Source of the DNA: Rhodoferax saidenbachensis
GTDB taxonomy: Bacteria > Pseudomonadota > Gammaproteobacteria > Burkholderiales > Burkholderiaceae_C
Direction: 5' to 3'
DNA length: 64,000 nucleotides
Assembly: GCF_001955715.1 (NCBI RefSeq)
Contig: NZ_CP019239.1
Coordinates: forward strand, 4,030,001-4,094,000
Of the stretch, positions 29,233-37,590 are shown one piece after another (the first letter of the stretch is position 1; each line of letters opens with the position of its first letter). The position numbers and the translations under genes were made by a program. The notes beneath the pieces were generated by a model. The model ran no database searches. It had not been told where the DNA came from and saw only the letters and a program-made list of their open reading frames with translations.

Positions 29233-30193
29233 AACCTCAGTCAGCGCATTGCTCGACAGCACCCACGGCAAGCCCAAGCTGCTGGTGGTCGACGACCAAC
29301 CCATCAACGTCCAGGTGATGTACCAGGCGTTTGCCGGTGATTACCAGGTCTTCATGGCGACCAGCGGCGAGCAGGCCCTGGCCATCTGCGAAAGTAATCC
29401 GCCTGATCTGGTGCTGCTGGACGTGGTGATGCCGGGCATGGACGGGTTTGCCGTGTGCGAAAAACTCAAATCCACAGATGCCACCCGCCACATCCCGGTG
29501 ATCTTTGTGACCGCCCACAACGACCCAGCACAGGAAACCCATGGCTTGAGCCTGGGTGCGGTCGACTTCATTGCAAAACCTGTCAACCCCGCCGTCGTGC
29601 GTGCACGTGTCAAGACGCATCTGACACTGAAATTCCAGTCCGACCTGCTGCGCCGATTGGTGTTTCTGGATGGTTTGACGGGCGTTTTCAACCGCCGCTA
29701 TTTCGACCAGCAATTCCCCATTGAGTGGGCACGCTCCATGCGCAATGGATCACCGCTCTCGCTGCTCCTCGTGGACGTGGATTTCTTCAAACGCTACAAC
29801 GACCGCTATGGCCACCAGGCGGGCGATGATGCCCTGCGCCTGGTCGGTGCCACCCTCAAATCCGGCCTGCGCCGACCGGCGGACATGGTGGCACGTTATG
29901 GCGGAGAAGAGTTCGCGTGCATCCTGCCCGACACGGCGTTTGAAGACGCGCTACTGATCGCGCAAGACCTGGAGCACCAGGTCCGTCAGAAGAAGATTCC
30001 ACACGACCAGTCCAGCGTCGGCCCGGTGATGACCATCAGCCTGGGTCTGGCTACCCGTATTGCGGACGCTCCCGGCGATGGCCCCGCGCTGATCGGACTG
30101 GCAGACGCACTGTTGTACCGCGCCAAGAACACCGGGCGTGGCCGCGCTGTCGGGGCCGTGCTGGGGTCCCCTGACGCGCAGCTGGCTTCTTAA
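29219..30193 (+). CDS. Response regulator diguanylate cyclase (REC-GGDEF)
   Basis: 324-aa protein that should make c-di-GMP when phosphorylated. REC domain at 18-135 with Asp68 and Lys120; GGDEF domain at about 150-310 with an active-site GGEEF (228-232) and an inhibitory RxxD site (Arg219-Asp222) five residues upstream. The ATG overlaps the end of the hybrid kinase gene by 14 nt, so the pair is coupled and this is the likely output of that phosphorelay (inference). It is tail-to-tail with pgk, with one base between stop codons. Confidence 0.94.
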   Translation: MTDSETSVSALLDSTHGKPKLLVVDDQPINVQVMYQAFAGDYQVFMATSGEQALAICESNPPDLVLLDVVMPGMDGFAVCEKLKSTDATRHIPVIFVTAHNDPAQETHGLSLGAVDFIAKPVNPAVVRARVKTHLTLKFQSDLLRRLVFLDGLTGVFNRRYFDQQFPIEWARSMRNGSPLSLLLVDVDFFKRYNDRYGHQAGDDALRLVGATLKSGLRRPADMVARYGGEEFACILPDTAFEDALLIAQDLEHQVRQKKIPHDQSSVGPVMTISLGLATRIADAPGDGPALIGLADALLYRAKNTGRGRAVGAVLGSPDAQLAS

Positions 30194-30194
30194 G

Positions 30195-31382
30195 CTAAGC
30201 GCGGCGCTGAAGTATTTCGAAGGCGGGCAGGGTCTTGCCTTCCAGCACTTCAAGGAAAGCGCCGCCGCCGGTGCTGATGTAGCCCACCTTGTCTTCAATG
30301 CCGTACTTGGCAATCGCGGCCAAGGTGTCGCCACCACCGGCAATGCTGAAGGCGCTGGACTCGGCAATCGCCTGCGCAATCACCTTGGTGCCATTCTCGA
30401 ACGCGGCGAATTCAAACACGCCGACGGGGCCGTTCCAGACGATGGTGCCGGCCTTCTTCAGTTGGTCGGCCAGGGCCTGCGCGGTTTGTGGGCCAATGTC
30501 CAGAATCAGGTCATCGTCGGCCACATCGGTAGCAGCCTTGATGGTGGCGGGTGCGTCCGCGGCAAAGGTTTTGGCGGTCACCACATCGGTAGGAATGGGC
30601 ACGGCAGCGCCACGTGCCTTCATGGCTTCGATCACGGCCTTGGCCTGGTCCAGCAAATCGGGTTCGGCCAGGCTCTTGCCGATCTTCAGGCCGGCGGCCA
30701 GCATGAAGGTGTTGGCAATGCCCCCGCCCACGATGAGCTGGTCCACGTTCTCAGCCAGACTCTTCAGAATAGTGAGCTTGGTCGACACCTTGGAGCCGGC
30801 GACGATGGCCACCAGCGGGCGTTTGGGCGCCAGCAGTGCCTTGCTGATCGCGTCCATTTCGGCGGCCAAGAGCGGGCCGGCGCAGGCGATGGGTGCGAAC
30901 TGGGCGATGCCGTAAGTGGAAGCTTCAGCGCGGTGGGCCGTACCAAACGCGTCGTGCACAAAGATGTCGCACAGCGCAGCCATTTTTTGAGCCAGCGCTT
31001 CGTCGTTCTTTTTCTCGCCCTTGTTGACGCGGCAGTTTTCCAGCATCACCAGTTGGCCCGGTTTCACATCCACGCCGTCGGTCCAGTTGGCCAGCACGGG
31101 GATCTCGCGCCCCATCAGTTCGCCCATGCGCTTGGCGACGGGAGTCAGCGAGTCTGCTGGTTTGAATTCCCCTTCCGTAGGGCGGCCCAGGTGGCTGGTC
31201 ACCATGACCGCCGCACCGGCGTCCAGCGCCATCTGGATGCAGGGCACGCTGGCGCGCACGCGGGTGTCTTCGGTGATGTTGCCCGCGTCGTCTTGCGGCA
31301 CATTCAGGTCGGCACGGATAAAGACGCGCTTGCCCGCCACTTTGCCTTGGGCGCACAGATCAGAGAAACGGATCACATTCAT
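30195..31382 (-). CDS. pgk: Phosphoglycerate kinase
   Basis: Transfers phosphate between 1,3-bisphosphoglycerate and ADP. The 395-aa protein has [44 protein letters not shown] and, at the C-terminal nucleotide site, [12 protein letters not shown] and [11 protein letters not shown]. It precedes pyk-fba-purC in the same orientation, but the kinase/GGDEF pair on the other strand interrupts the run, so pyk needs its own promoter. Upstream, 31383-31490 (108 nt) is the probable pgk promoter region. Confidence 0.96.
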   Translation of the reverse strand: MNVIRFSDLCAQGKVAGKRVFIRADLNVPQDDAGNITEDTRVRASVPCIQMALDAGAAVMVTSHLGRPTEGEFKPADSLTPVAKRMGELMGREIPVLANWTDGVDVKPGQLVMLENCRVNKGEKKNDEALAQKMAALCDIFVHDAFGTAHRAEASTYGIAQFAPIACAGPLLAAEMDAISKALLAPKRPLVAIVAGSKVSTKLTILKSLAENVDQLIVGGGIANTFMLAAGLKIGKSLAEPDLLDQAKAVIEAMKARGAAVPIPTDVVTAKTFAADAPATIKAATDVADDDLILDIGPQTAQALADQLKKAGTIVWNGPVGVFEFAAFENGTKVIAQAIAESSAFSIAGGGDTLAAIAKYGIEDKVGYISTGGGAFLEVLEGKTLPAFEILQRRA

Positions 31383-31490
31383 GGAAAAACCTCGGGGAGT
31401 TTAGAAAGCAGGGGCATGCGCCAATGCGCGGCTACTGTTGCATTGTAAAAGTGCAGTGGATACGCCCAACTCAGCGGAAGAGCTATGCCT

Positions 31491-31859
31491 TCACCAACCC
31501 AGACCGATGTGCAAAGGCAGGTAGACCGCCATGCCTGAAGCAATGGTGCCCAGCACCGCTTGACCCGCACCACGCCGCCAGGCAAAAAATGCCAGACCGG
31601 CCACTACGGCGTAGAGACGCGCATCCTTGAACGTCTGAATAAGCGCGCCTTGCGACATCACGATCTCGGGCACGATGACGGCTGACAGCGCGGCGATCGG
31701 CGCGTACTGCAGGCCGCGCTGGGCCCAGGCGGGCAGCGACCAGTCTTTGTCGGTGATGAAGAAGAACGAGCGCGCAACGACCGTCACGCAGGCCAGCCCG
31801 AAGGTGGTGAGCAGGGTCCAAGCATCGGTGGTGCCAACAAAAAAACTGTCCGGGCTCAT
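31491..31859 (-). CDS. azlD: AzlD family branched-chain amino acid transport subunit
   Basis: 122-aa integral membrane protein with about four hydrophobic helices, forming with AzlC a two-component exporter for branched-chain amino acids or similar compounds. The ATG at 31859 overlaps the end of azlC by 4 nt (ATGA), typical of the pair. Sequences such as VVARSFFF, LQYAPIAALSAVIVPE and the C-terminal glycine-rich helix match AzlD. Substrate is unproven. Confidence 0.88.
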   Translation of the reverse strand: MSPDSFFVGTTDAWTLLTTFGLACVTVVARSFFFITDKDWSLPAWAQRGLQYAPIAALSAVIVPEIVMSQGALIQTFKDARLYAVVAGLAFFAWRRGAGQAVLGTIASGMAVYLPLHIGLGW

Positions 31860-32608
31860 GCGGGGTCCTTGGGAGCGTGGTGGGGCGGGTGCGAGGTATC
31901 GGGGCGTTTGTCCAGCAGCAGACACACCGCCACAGCTACGGAAATTGCGACCAGGATGTTCAACTTGAGCGGCAACGCAAATGCCGCCACAGCCGCTGCA
32001 CCTGCGACTCCGGCCGACACCCAACGCAGGCGGCTGCTGGCCAGCGAGGCCATCATGCCCACCAGCGCCAGAATGCCGGCAAAGCCCAGACCCCATGACG
32101 TGGGCACAAAGTTGGCCAGCACCACGCCCAACACGCTGCTAACGGTCCAGCTGAGCCAGTTGATGCCGCCGTTGCCAGCCAGGTAGGCCATTTGCGCGGC
32201 GCGGCCCGCGTCGTCTGTTGCCGGATGCTGAAAACTCTTGACGAAGAGTACATAGGTCAGGTCAGCCGATAGATACCCCGTGACCAGCCGCTGCCAGCGC
32301 GGCAGGTGCATCAGGTAGGGCCGCATGTGCGCGCTGAAGACCACAAAACGCAGGTTCACGCAAAAACCGGTCACCAGAATCACCCACATGGGCGCCCCGG
32401 CAATCAGCAATGGCACCGCCGCCAGCTGCGAGCTACCGGCAAACACGGTGAGCGCCATGAACAGCGCCTCAAAGGTGCTCATGCCCGACTTGACCATGGC
32501 CACGCCCGTCATCAGGCCCCAGGCCGCAATGCCGGGCGACACGCTCAGCATGTCCTGGAAACCCCGGCGGAACTCGGGGTGGGTGTAGTTGCTGCGTAGG
32601 AAGAACAT
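31856..32608 (-). CDS. azlC: AzlC family branched-chain amino acid transporter subunit
   Basis: 250-aa inner-membrane protein with the AzlC signatures FRRGFQDMLSVSPGIAAWG, FAGSSQLAAVPLL and a following NLRFVVFSAHMRPYL block, plus several further helices. It overlaps azlD by 4 nt and fmt by 1 nt (TGATG), so def-fmt-azlC-azlD reads as one operon. The C-terminal tail is soluble and His/Pro-rich (TSHPPHHAPKDPA). Amino-acid export is the family role. Confidence 0.92.
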   Translation of the reverse strand: MFFLRSNYTHPEFRRGFQDMLSVSPGIAAWGLMTGVAMVKSGMSTFEALFMALTVFAGSSQLAAVPLLIAGAPMWVILVTGFCVNLRFVVFSAHMRPYLMHLPRWQRLVTGYLSADLTYVLFVKSFQHPATDDAGRAAQMAYLAGNGGINWLSWTVSSVLGVVLANFVPTSWGLGFAGILALVGMMASLASSRLRWVSAGVAGAAAVAAFALPLKLNILVAISVAVAVCLLLDKRPDTSHPPHHAPKDPA

Positions 32609-33705
32609 CAGGAGACCTCAGGCGCAGCAGGCAGCTCAAAACGCTGACCCACTTGCAAAGGACAGCCGCGCAGAAACTCGGCAGCAGGCAGGCGCTTGCC
32701 ACCGGGACGCTGCAGCTCGGTCAAAATTACTACGGAATTCATAGATGCTACCGCAATGCCTTCGGGGGCTAGCGCCGTTATTTCCCCACAATACTTAGGA
32801 GGAGTAACTATGCGCATATCGTCGCCAGCACGTTCACCCCAAATGCGTATGGCCTTGCCGCTGATGACTGATATGCCCCATCCCGGCGTGAGCACATGAG
32901 CACCCCAGACCTTGATGACCTCGCCATTCAGCACGGTGCTTGCGCCCGGAAAGGGGTTGAAGGCGCGCACGCGGCGCACGATGGCGGCGGCGTCCAGGCG
33001 CCAGTCGATAGGCGCCTCATGCTTCTCGATCTTGTGGGCGTAGGTCACGCCCTCTTCAGGCTGCTTCACGGGCCGCAAAGTACCCTGTGCCGCCAGGTCC
33101 AGCGCCTGGACCACCAGCGTAGCCCCCAGATCAGCCACCTTGTCGTGCAGCGTGGCCGTGGTGTCCGTGTCTGCAATCGGGAGGCTTTGTTTGAGCAGCA
33201 TGTCACCCGTGTCCAGCCCCACATCCATCTGCATGATGGTGACGCCTGTCTCGGCATCGCCCACTTCAATCGCGCGGTGTATGGGTGCGGCGCCGCGCCA
33301 GCGCGGTAACAAAGAACCGTGGATATTCAGGCAACCAAATTTGCCACCAATGGCCATATCGTCGAGCACCCATTGCGGCAGGATCAATCCGTACGCAGCC
33401 ACCACCATCACATCGGCCTGCGCGTCGGCAATCGCCTGGCGCGCCGCAGCGGCGTCTTCGGGATATTTGCCGTCCAGGCGCAAGCTGCGCGGCTGGGCCA
33501 CGGGAATCGCGTGTTCCAGCGCAAACTGCTTGACAGCAGAGGCCTGCAACTTCATACCGCGCCCGGCCGGGCGGTCCGGCTGGCTCAGCACCAGAGCGAT
33601 GGTGTGGCCCGCTGCATGCAGGCGCTCCAGCGCCACGCGGGCAAACTCTGGCGTACCTGCAAAGATGACACGTAGGGGCCGTACTGCCCGAATGCCTTGA
33701 GCCAC
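32608..33705 (-). CDS. fmt: Methionyl-tRNA formyltransferase
   Basis: Formylates initiator Met-tRNA using 10-formyl-THF. The 365-aa protein is somewhat longer than the usual 310-320 aa. It starts with a GTG giving [21 protein letters not shown]; the extra length is partly at the N-terminus. Conserved blocks are [41 protein letters not shown] and a C-terminal OB fold. A copy of the 51-nt repeat encodes [17 protein letters not shown] in that OB domain. It abuts def, with the stop of def directly before its GTG. Confidence 0.95.
   Translation of the reverse strand: MAQGIRAVRPLRVIFAGTPEFARVALERLHAAGHTIALVLSQPDRPAGRGMKLQASAVKQFALEHAIPVAQPRSLRLDGKYPEDAAAARQAIADAQADVMVVAAYGLILPQWVLDDMAIGGKFGCLNIHGSLLPRWRGAAPIHRAIEVGDAETGVTIMQMDVGLDTGDMLLKQSLPIADTDTTATLHDKVADLGATLVVQALDLAAQGTLRPVKQPEEGVTYAHKIEKHEAPIDWRLDAAAIVRRVRAFNPFPGASTVLNGEVIKVWGAHVLTPGWGISVISGKAIRIWGERAGDDMRIVTPPKYCGEITALAPEGIAVASMNSVVILTELQRPGGKRLPAAEFLRGCPLQVGQRFELPAAPEVS
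32727..32776 (+). repeat. 51-nt dispersed repeat, copy 5 (inside fmt)
   Basis: Plus strand TTACTACGGAATTCATAG, GATGCTACCGCA and GGGGGCTAGCGCC; 50 nt, one base shorter than the other copies. It is read on the opposite strand by fmt in the same frame as the purK and 47865-gene copies. Confidence 0.7.
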
Positions 33706-34218
33706 TTAGCGCGCGTCCTCGCGCTGGGCCTTGATCATCTTGGTCTTGATGCGGTTGCGTTTGAGCGGCGAGAGGTATTCCACAAACACCTTGCCCAGCA
33801 AATGGTCCATCTCGTGCTGGACGCACACGGCCAGCAACTGGTCTGTAGCCTCAATCACGCGGCTGTTGCCTTTTTCGTCCAGCGCCTTCACATGCACTGC
33901 GTCAAAGCGGGTCACGCCGTCGTAGATGCCGGGCACCGACAGACAGCCTTCTTCGTTCAGGTGGGTGGTGGGGCTGGTCCAGACCAGTTCCGGGTTGATC
34001 AGCACCAGGGGCTGGTCGCGCTCTTCCGACACGTCAATGACGATCAGGCGCTCGTGCACGTCGATCTGCGTGGCGGCCAGGCCGATGCCTTTGGCGTCAT
34101 ACATGGTTTCCAGCATGTCGGCGGCGAGTTGCTGGATGCGTGCATCGACCGCCGCCACCGGTTTGGCAACCTTGTGCAGCCGGGGGTCGGGATAACAAAG
34201 AATAGGAAGTAAGGCCAT
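33706..34218 (-). CDS. def: Peptide deformylase
   Basis: Fe-dependent enzyme that removes the formyl group from nascent proteins. The ATG at 34218 gives 170 aa; upstream in-frame sequence is not conserved. All three motifs are intact: GIGLAATQ (44-51), EGCLS with Cys92, and QHEMDH with His135 and His139. It is the first gene of def-fmt-azlC-azlD, so deformylase and formyltransferase are co-transcribed as in many bacteria. About 200 nt separates it from the divergent lysM gene. Confidence 0.96.
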   Translation of the reverse strand: MALLPILCYPDPRLHKVAKPVAAVDARIQQLAADMLETMYDAKGIGLAATQIDVHERLIVIDVSEERDQPLVLINPELVWTSPTTHLNEEGCLSVPGIYDGVTRFDAVHVKALDEKGNSRVIEATDQLLAVCVQHEMDHLLGKVFVEYLSPLKRNRIKTKMIKAQREDAR

Positions 34219-34416
34219 GAAAAATCGTCGGTTGGAGACCGGGCGGGTACGCCAGCGGCCATTGCCGTGTGTGCGTCCAAGTTTCGGGATGTCGCTATTT
34301 TCGCCACTTTTCGGCAGGCACGCAGCGGTTCTGGGCCAAATACGTTGCCGAATCAAGGGCTTGAGCGCAAAATCGCGCGTAAATTATCAAGTTATTCCTT
34401 CGGACCACAGCACGAT

Positions 34417-35634
34417 ATGACGACACACCTGATGGCGAAATCCAAAGTGGCGCTGGCTGCGCTGGCGGCACTGACCAGTGCTTTGGCGACAAGTCCCTCC
34501 TGGGCACAGAGCTTCCCCGTTACAGCAGCCCAAAAGGCCACGGCCAACGAAGTCGCCCAAAAAGGCATTCCACTGAGCGAGCTTGCCGCCAACGCGCCGG
34601 ACAGCTACACCATCAAAAGCGGTGACACCCTGTGGGCCATCTCCTCCATGTACCTCAAGAGCCCGTGGCGCTGGCCCGAGCTGTGGGGCATGAACCTCAA
34701 TGACATCAAGAACCCGCACCGCATTTACCCCGGCCAGCGCTTGGTGCTGGAGCGCAAGAATGGACTGGCCTCGCTGCGTGTTGTAGGTGGCAGCAGTGCG
34801 GATGGTGATGGCATCGAAACCGTGCGGGTGTCTCCCCGTACCCGCTACGAGTCCCTGGCCGACGCCGCCCTGCCCACACTGCGCGCCAGCGTGATTGAGC
34901 CCTTCCTGGCCGAACCCATCATCGTGGACGAGGCCGAGTTCAAGGCCGCGCCCCGCATCGTGTCCGCCCAGGAAGGCCGCGTGCTGCTGACGCGTGGCGA
35001 CCGCGCCTACGCCCGTGGCACCGAGGGCACACCCCTGCTCGACGACCAGCAACGCGAAAAGCAGTTCCGCGTGTTCCGCACCGCAACGCCACTTAAAGAC
35101 CCGGCAACCGGCGAAGTGCTGGGCTTTGAAGCCATTTACGCTGGTAAAGCAAGCCTGGTGCGCGGCGAAAGCACCACCGAAATAGCAGATGCCGATGGCA
35201 AACAGGTCACCACCATCGTGCCGGCCACCATCGACATCATTGCGGCCAAAGAAGAAATGCGGGTGGGCGACCGCCTGCTGCCTGAGCCACCGCGCCAGTT
35301 GCAGACCTATACCCCGCACGCAACGGACAGTGCCGCCACGGGCCGCATCGTATCGGTCTACGGCAGTGCCGTGGTCAACGCTGCGCAAAACCAGGTCGTG
35401 GTCATCAACCGCGGTACCCGGGACGGCATGGAGGCTGGCCACGTCATGGTGATCCTGAAAGATGGCGCGCGCGTGGTCGACAAAGAAGACGCCAAGAAGC
35501 CGCTGATGAAACTGCCGGACGAGCGCAACGGCCTGCTGATGGTGTTCCGTACGTTTGAAAAACTGTCCTACGCCCTGATTCTGGAAATCAACGACGGCGT
35601 GCGGGTTGGCGACCGCCTGGTCGCACCACGCTAA
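34417..35634 (+). CDS. Exported LysM-domain protein
   Basis: 405-aa secreted protein. It has a signal peptide at 1-31 (cleavage likely after SWA), and a LysM domain near 63-115 with YTIKSGDTLWAISSMYL and HRIYPGQRLVL, a peptidoglycan-binding module. The remainder has repeated beta-rich segments of unknown function (e.g. VSVYGSAVVNAAQNQVVVINRG). This protein type commonly precedes dprA in betaproteobacteria. It lies 34 nt upstream of dprA and likely forms one transcript with dprA and smg. A murein-associated role is inferred from LysM. Confidence 0.9.
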   Translation: MTTHLMAKSKVALAALAALTSALATSPSWAQSFPVTAAQKATANEVAQKGIPLSELAANAPDSYTIKSGDTLWAISSMYLKSPWRWPELWGMNLNDIKNPHRIYPGQRLVLERKNGLASLRVVGGSSADGDGIETVRVSPRTRYESLADAALPTLRASVIEPFLAEPIIVDEAEFKAAPRIVSAQEGRVLLTRGDRAYARGTEGTPLLDDQQREKQFRVFRTATPLKDPATGEVLGFEAIYAGKASLVRGESTTEIADADGKQVTTIVPATIDIIAAKEEMRVGDRLLPEPPRQLQTYTPHATDSAATGRIVSVYGSAVVNAAQNQVVVINRGTRDGMEAGHVMVILKDGARVVDKEDAKKPLMKLPDERNGLLMVFRTFEKLSYALILEINDGVRVGDRLVAPR

Positions 35635-35668
35635 ACCCTGAACAGCGCGGCCCAGCCTGCCGACCGCG

Positions 35669-36829
35669 ATGGAGCGCGAAGAACTCTCCGCTTGGTTGCG
35701 GCTACAACTGAGTCCGGGTGTCGGCGACGCGACCGCCCGCAAACTGCTCGTCGCCTTTGGGCTGCCTGCAACCATATTCCAGCAATCCGAAGCGGCGCTT
35801 TCACAAGTCGTCAGCCAGCCCTTGGCCCAGGGGCTTCTGCGAGAACCCGCGGAACTGGCCACCCTGCTGGACACCACCTGGGCCTGGCTGCAAGCCAAGC
35901 CACAGGAGCATCGTGTCCTGACGCTGGGCGACCCTGCTTATCCCCAATGCCTGCTCCACATGGAAGACCCGCCCCTGCTGCTGTACGCCATGGGTGCCGC
36001 AGAGGTTTGGCAACACAATGGTCTCAACGCCGTGGCGCAACGCAGTATTGCCATCGTCGGCAGCCGCAACCCCACGCCGCAAGGAGCCGCCAATGCCCAG
36101 CAGTTTGCCCAGGCCCTGGCAGAGGCCGGACTGACCATCGTCTCCGGCATGGCGTTGGGCGTGGATGGGGCGGCCCACCAGGGCGCGCTGGACGGGGCTG
36201 CAGTTGGCACCCTGGCCACCATTGCCATCGTCGGCACCGGACTGGACCGGGTCTACCCCCGGCAGCACCGGGATCTGGCGCACCGCATCTGCCAGCAGGG
36301 CGTGATCCTCAGCGAATATCCGCTGGGTACGCCACCGCTGTCTGCCAACTTCCCCCGGCGCAACCGCATCATCTCGGGCCTGTCGCTGGGTACGCTGGTG
36401 GTGGAAGCGGCGCTGCAATCGGGTTCACTGATTACGGCGCGCCTGGCCAGCGAACAGGGCAAGGACGTATTCGCCATTCCCGGCTCCATCCACTCTACCC
36501 AGGCGCGCGGCTGCCACGCGCTGATCAAACAGGGAGCGAAGCTGGTGGAGAGCGCACAGGATGTGCTGGAAGAGTTGCAACTGGCGCCCGGAATCACTCC
36601 TGATTTGATAGCTGCTTGCGCATATCAGACGGGGGCTGAAGACGCTTTTAATACCCAAAGCAATGCGCTACTGGAGGCACTTGGTTTTGATCCGGTGGGC
36701 CTGGATGCATTGCAGGCACGCACCGGGCTCGACACCCCAACACTCCAAGCCCAACTGATGGCGCTGGAACTGCAGGGGGAGCTTTGCCGGCTGACTGGCG
36801 GCCTGTTTCAGCGCATGGCGAAGGCCTGA
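35669..36829 (+). CDS. dprA: DNA-processing protein DprA
   Basis: Loads RecA on incoming single-stranded DNA during natural transformation. The 386-aa protein has an N-terminal helix-hairpin-helix/SAM-like part, a Rossmann fold with GSRNPTPQGAANA, SGMALGVDGAAHQGAL and the hallmark FPRRNRIISGLS, and a C-terminal winged-helix (DML1-like) domain ending at LTGGLFQRMA. A copy of the 51-nt repeat encodes LIAACAYQTGAED, lying between Rossmann and winged-helix domains. Presence of dprA alone does not prove competence. Confidence 0.95.
   Translation: MEREELSAWLRLQLSPGVGDATARKLLVAFGLPATIFQQSEAALSQVVSQPLAQGLLREPAELATLLDTTWAWLQAKPQEHRVLTLGDPAYPQCLLHMEDPPLLLYAMGAAEVWQHNGLNAVAQRSIAIVGSRNPTPQGAANAQQFAQALAEAGLTIVSGMALGVDGAAHQGALDGAAVGTLATIAIVGTGLDRVYPRQHRDLAHRICQQGVILSEYPLGTPPLSANFPRRNRIISGLSLGTLVVEAALQSGSLITARLASEQGKDVFAIPGSIHSTQARGCHALIKQGAKLVESAQDVLEELQLAPGITPDLIAACAYQTGAEDAFNTQSNALLEALGFDPVGLDALQARTGLDTPTLQAQLMALELQGELCRLTGGLFQRMAKA
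36594..36644 (+). repeat. 51-nt dispersed repeat, copy 6 (dprA inter-domain linker)
   Basis: TTTGATAGCTGCTTGCGCA then ACGGGGGCTGAAGAC, in frame with dprA and placed in the linker before the winged-helix domain. The reading frame is the same as copy 2 in sua5 (IAACA). Confidence 0.8.
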
Positions 36830-36843
36830 TTCCCAATCGGCCC

Positions 36844-36870
36844 CTGCTCGGGTGGTAGTAACCCGAGCAG
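36844..36870 (+). terminator. Perfect hairpin between dprA and smg
   Basis: CTGCTCGGGT (36844-36853) pairs perfectly with ACCCGAGCAG (36861-36870) around a 7-nt loop. No T-tract follows, so it may be an attenuator, an mRNA-stabilising stem or a weak terminator before smg. Confidence 0.5.
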
Positions 36871-36962
36871 CGGCAGGCCGTGAAGGCCACATGAACGCTG
36901 GAAAAGGAGGGGAAGTCCGGCTAGGGTCGGTAACGCAGTTTTTCTGGGCTATATTGGCCTCC

Positions 36963-37469
36963 ATGTTTGAAGTGCTTGTCTTCGTTTACGAAAACTACTA
37001 CACCGGCGAGGCCTGTCCTGAACCCGCCCATCTGGAGCGGAAACTCAGCGCCGTTGGCTTTGAGCCCGAGGAGATCGGGGACGCGCTGACTTGGCTCGCG
37101 GGGCTGGAGACGGCAGCCAAAGGCTCCATGGGCTTTGCCATCGCGCCTGCCAAGGCGCCACAAACGCCGCCCGAGCCCTGGCTGCGCCAGCCCAGCCCCT
37201 ACAGCGTCCGTATCTACCCCACCTACGAGCAAAACCACCTTGGCGCACAGTGCCTGGGTTTCATCAGTTTTCTGGAGTCTGCCGGCGTACTGCCCGCCCA
37301 CATGCGCGAAGTAGTGATCGACCGCGCGATGGCTGCACCTGGCGCACCGGTCACGCTGGAAGACCTGAAGGTCATCATCCTGATGGTGTACTGGAGTTTT
37401 GGGCAGGAGCCCGAAGCGCTGGTGCTTGATGAACTGTGTGAAGACCGAGTCGAGCGCGTCGCGCATTAG
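36963..37469 (+). CDS. smg: Smg (DUF494) family protein
   Basis: 168-aa cytoplasmic protein of the Smg/DUF494 family, which usually follows dprA. The ATG at 36963 begins MFEVLVFVYENYY, the conserved N-terminus, and replaces an upstream in-frame ATG at 36852. It has the characteristic acidic N-terminal half, Pro-rich middle (APAKAPQTPPEPW) and all-helical C-terminus. The molecular function of this family is not known to me. The dprA-smg gap (about 130 nt) holds a strong hairpin. Confidence 0.92.
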   Translation: MFEVLVFVYENYYTGEACPEPAHLERKLSAVGFEPEEIGDALTWLAGLETAAKGSMGFAIAPAKAPQTPPEPWLRQPSPYSVRIYPTYEQNHLGAQCLGFISFLESAGVLPAHMREVVIDRAMAAPGAPVTLEDLKVIILMVYWSFGQEPEALVLDELCEDRVERVAH

Positions 37470-37483
37470 ACCCCCACGCTCCA

Positions 37484-37565
37484 CCGCTGCGCGGGTCGCT
37501 GCCCCCCAAGGGGGCTAACTCGCCTTGGGGCGGCCCGGCGGCGAGTTGTCACTCGCCGCGAACTA
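37484..37565. repeat. GC-rich structured intergenic repeat
   Basis: Contains the hairpin CCCCCAAGGGGG (37503-37514) and AACTCGCC (37517-37524) pairing with GGCGAGTT (37540-37547), with a further ACTCGCCGCG after. It lies between convergent smg and DUF1631 genes. From memory, similar GC-rich blocks recur at convergent junctions in Comamonadaceae; it may act as a bidirectional terminator. Confidence 0.5.
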
Positions 37566-37590
37566 GCCCCTCTCTCCACCCGATACAGAC

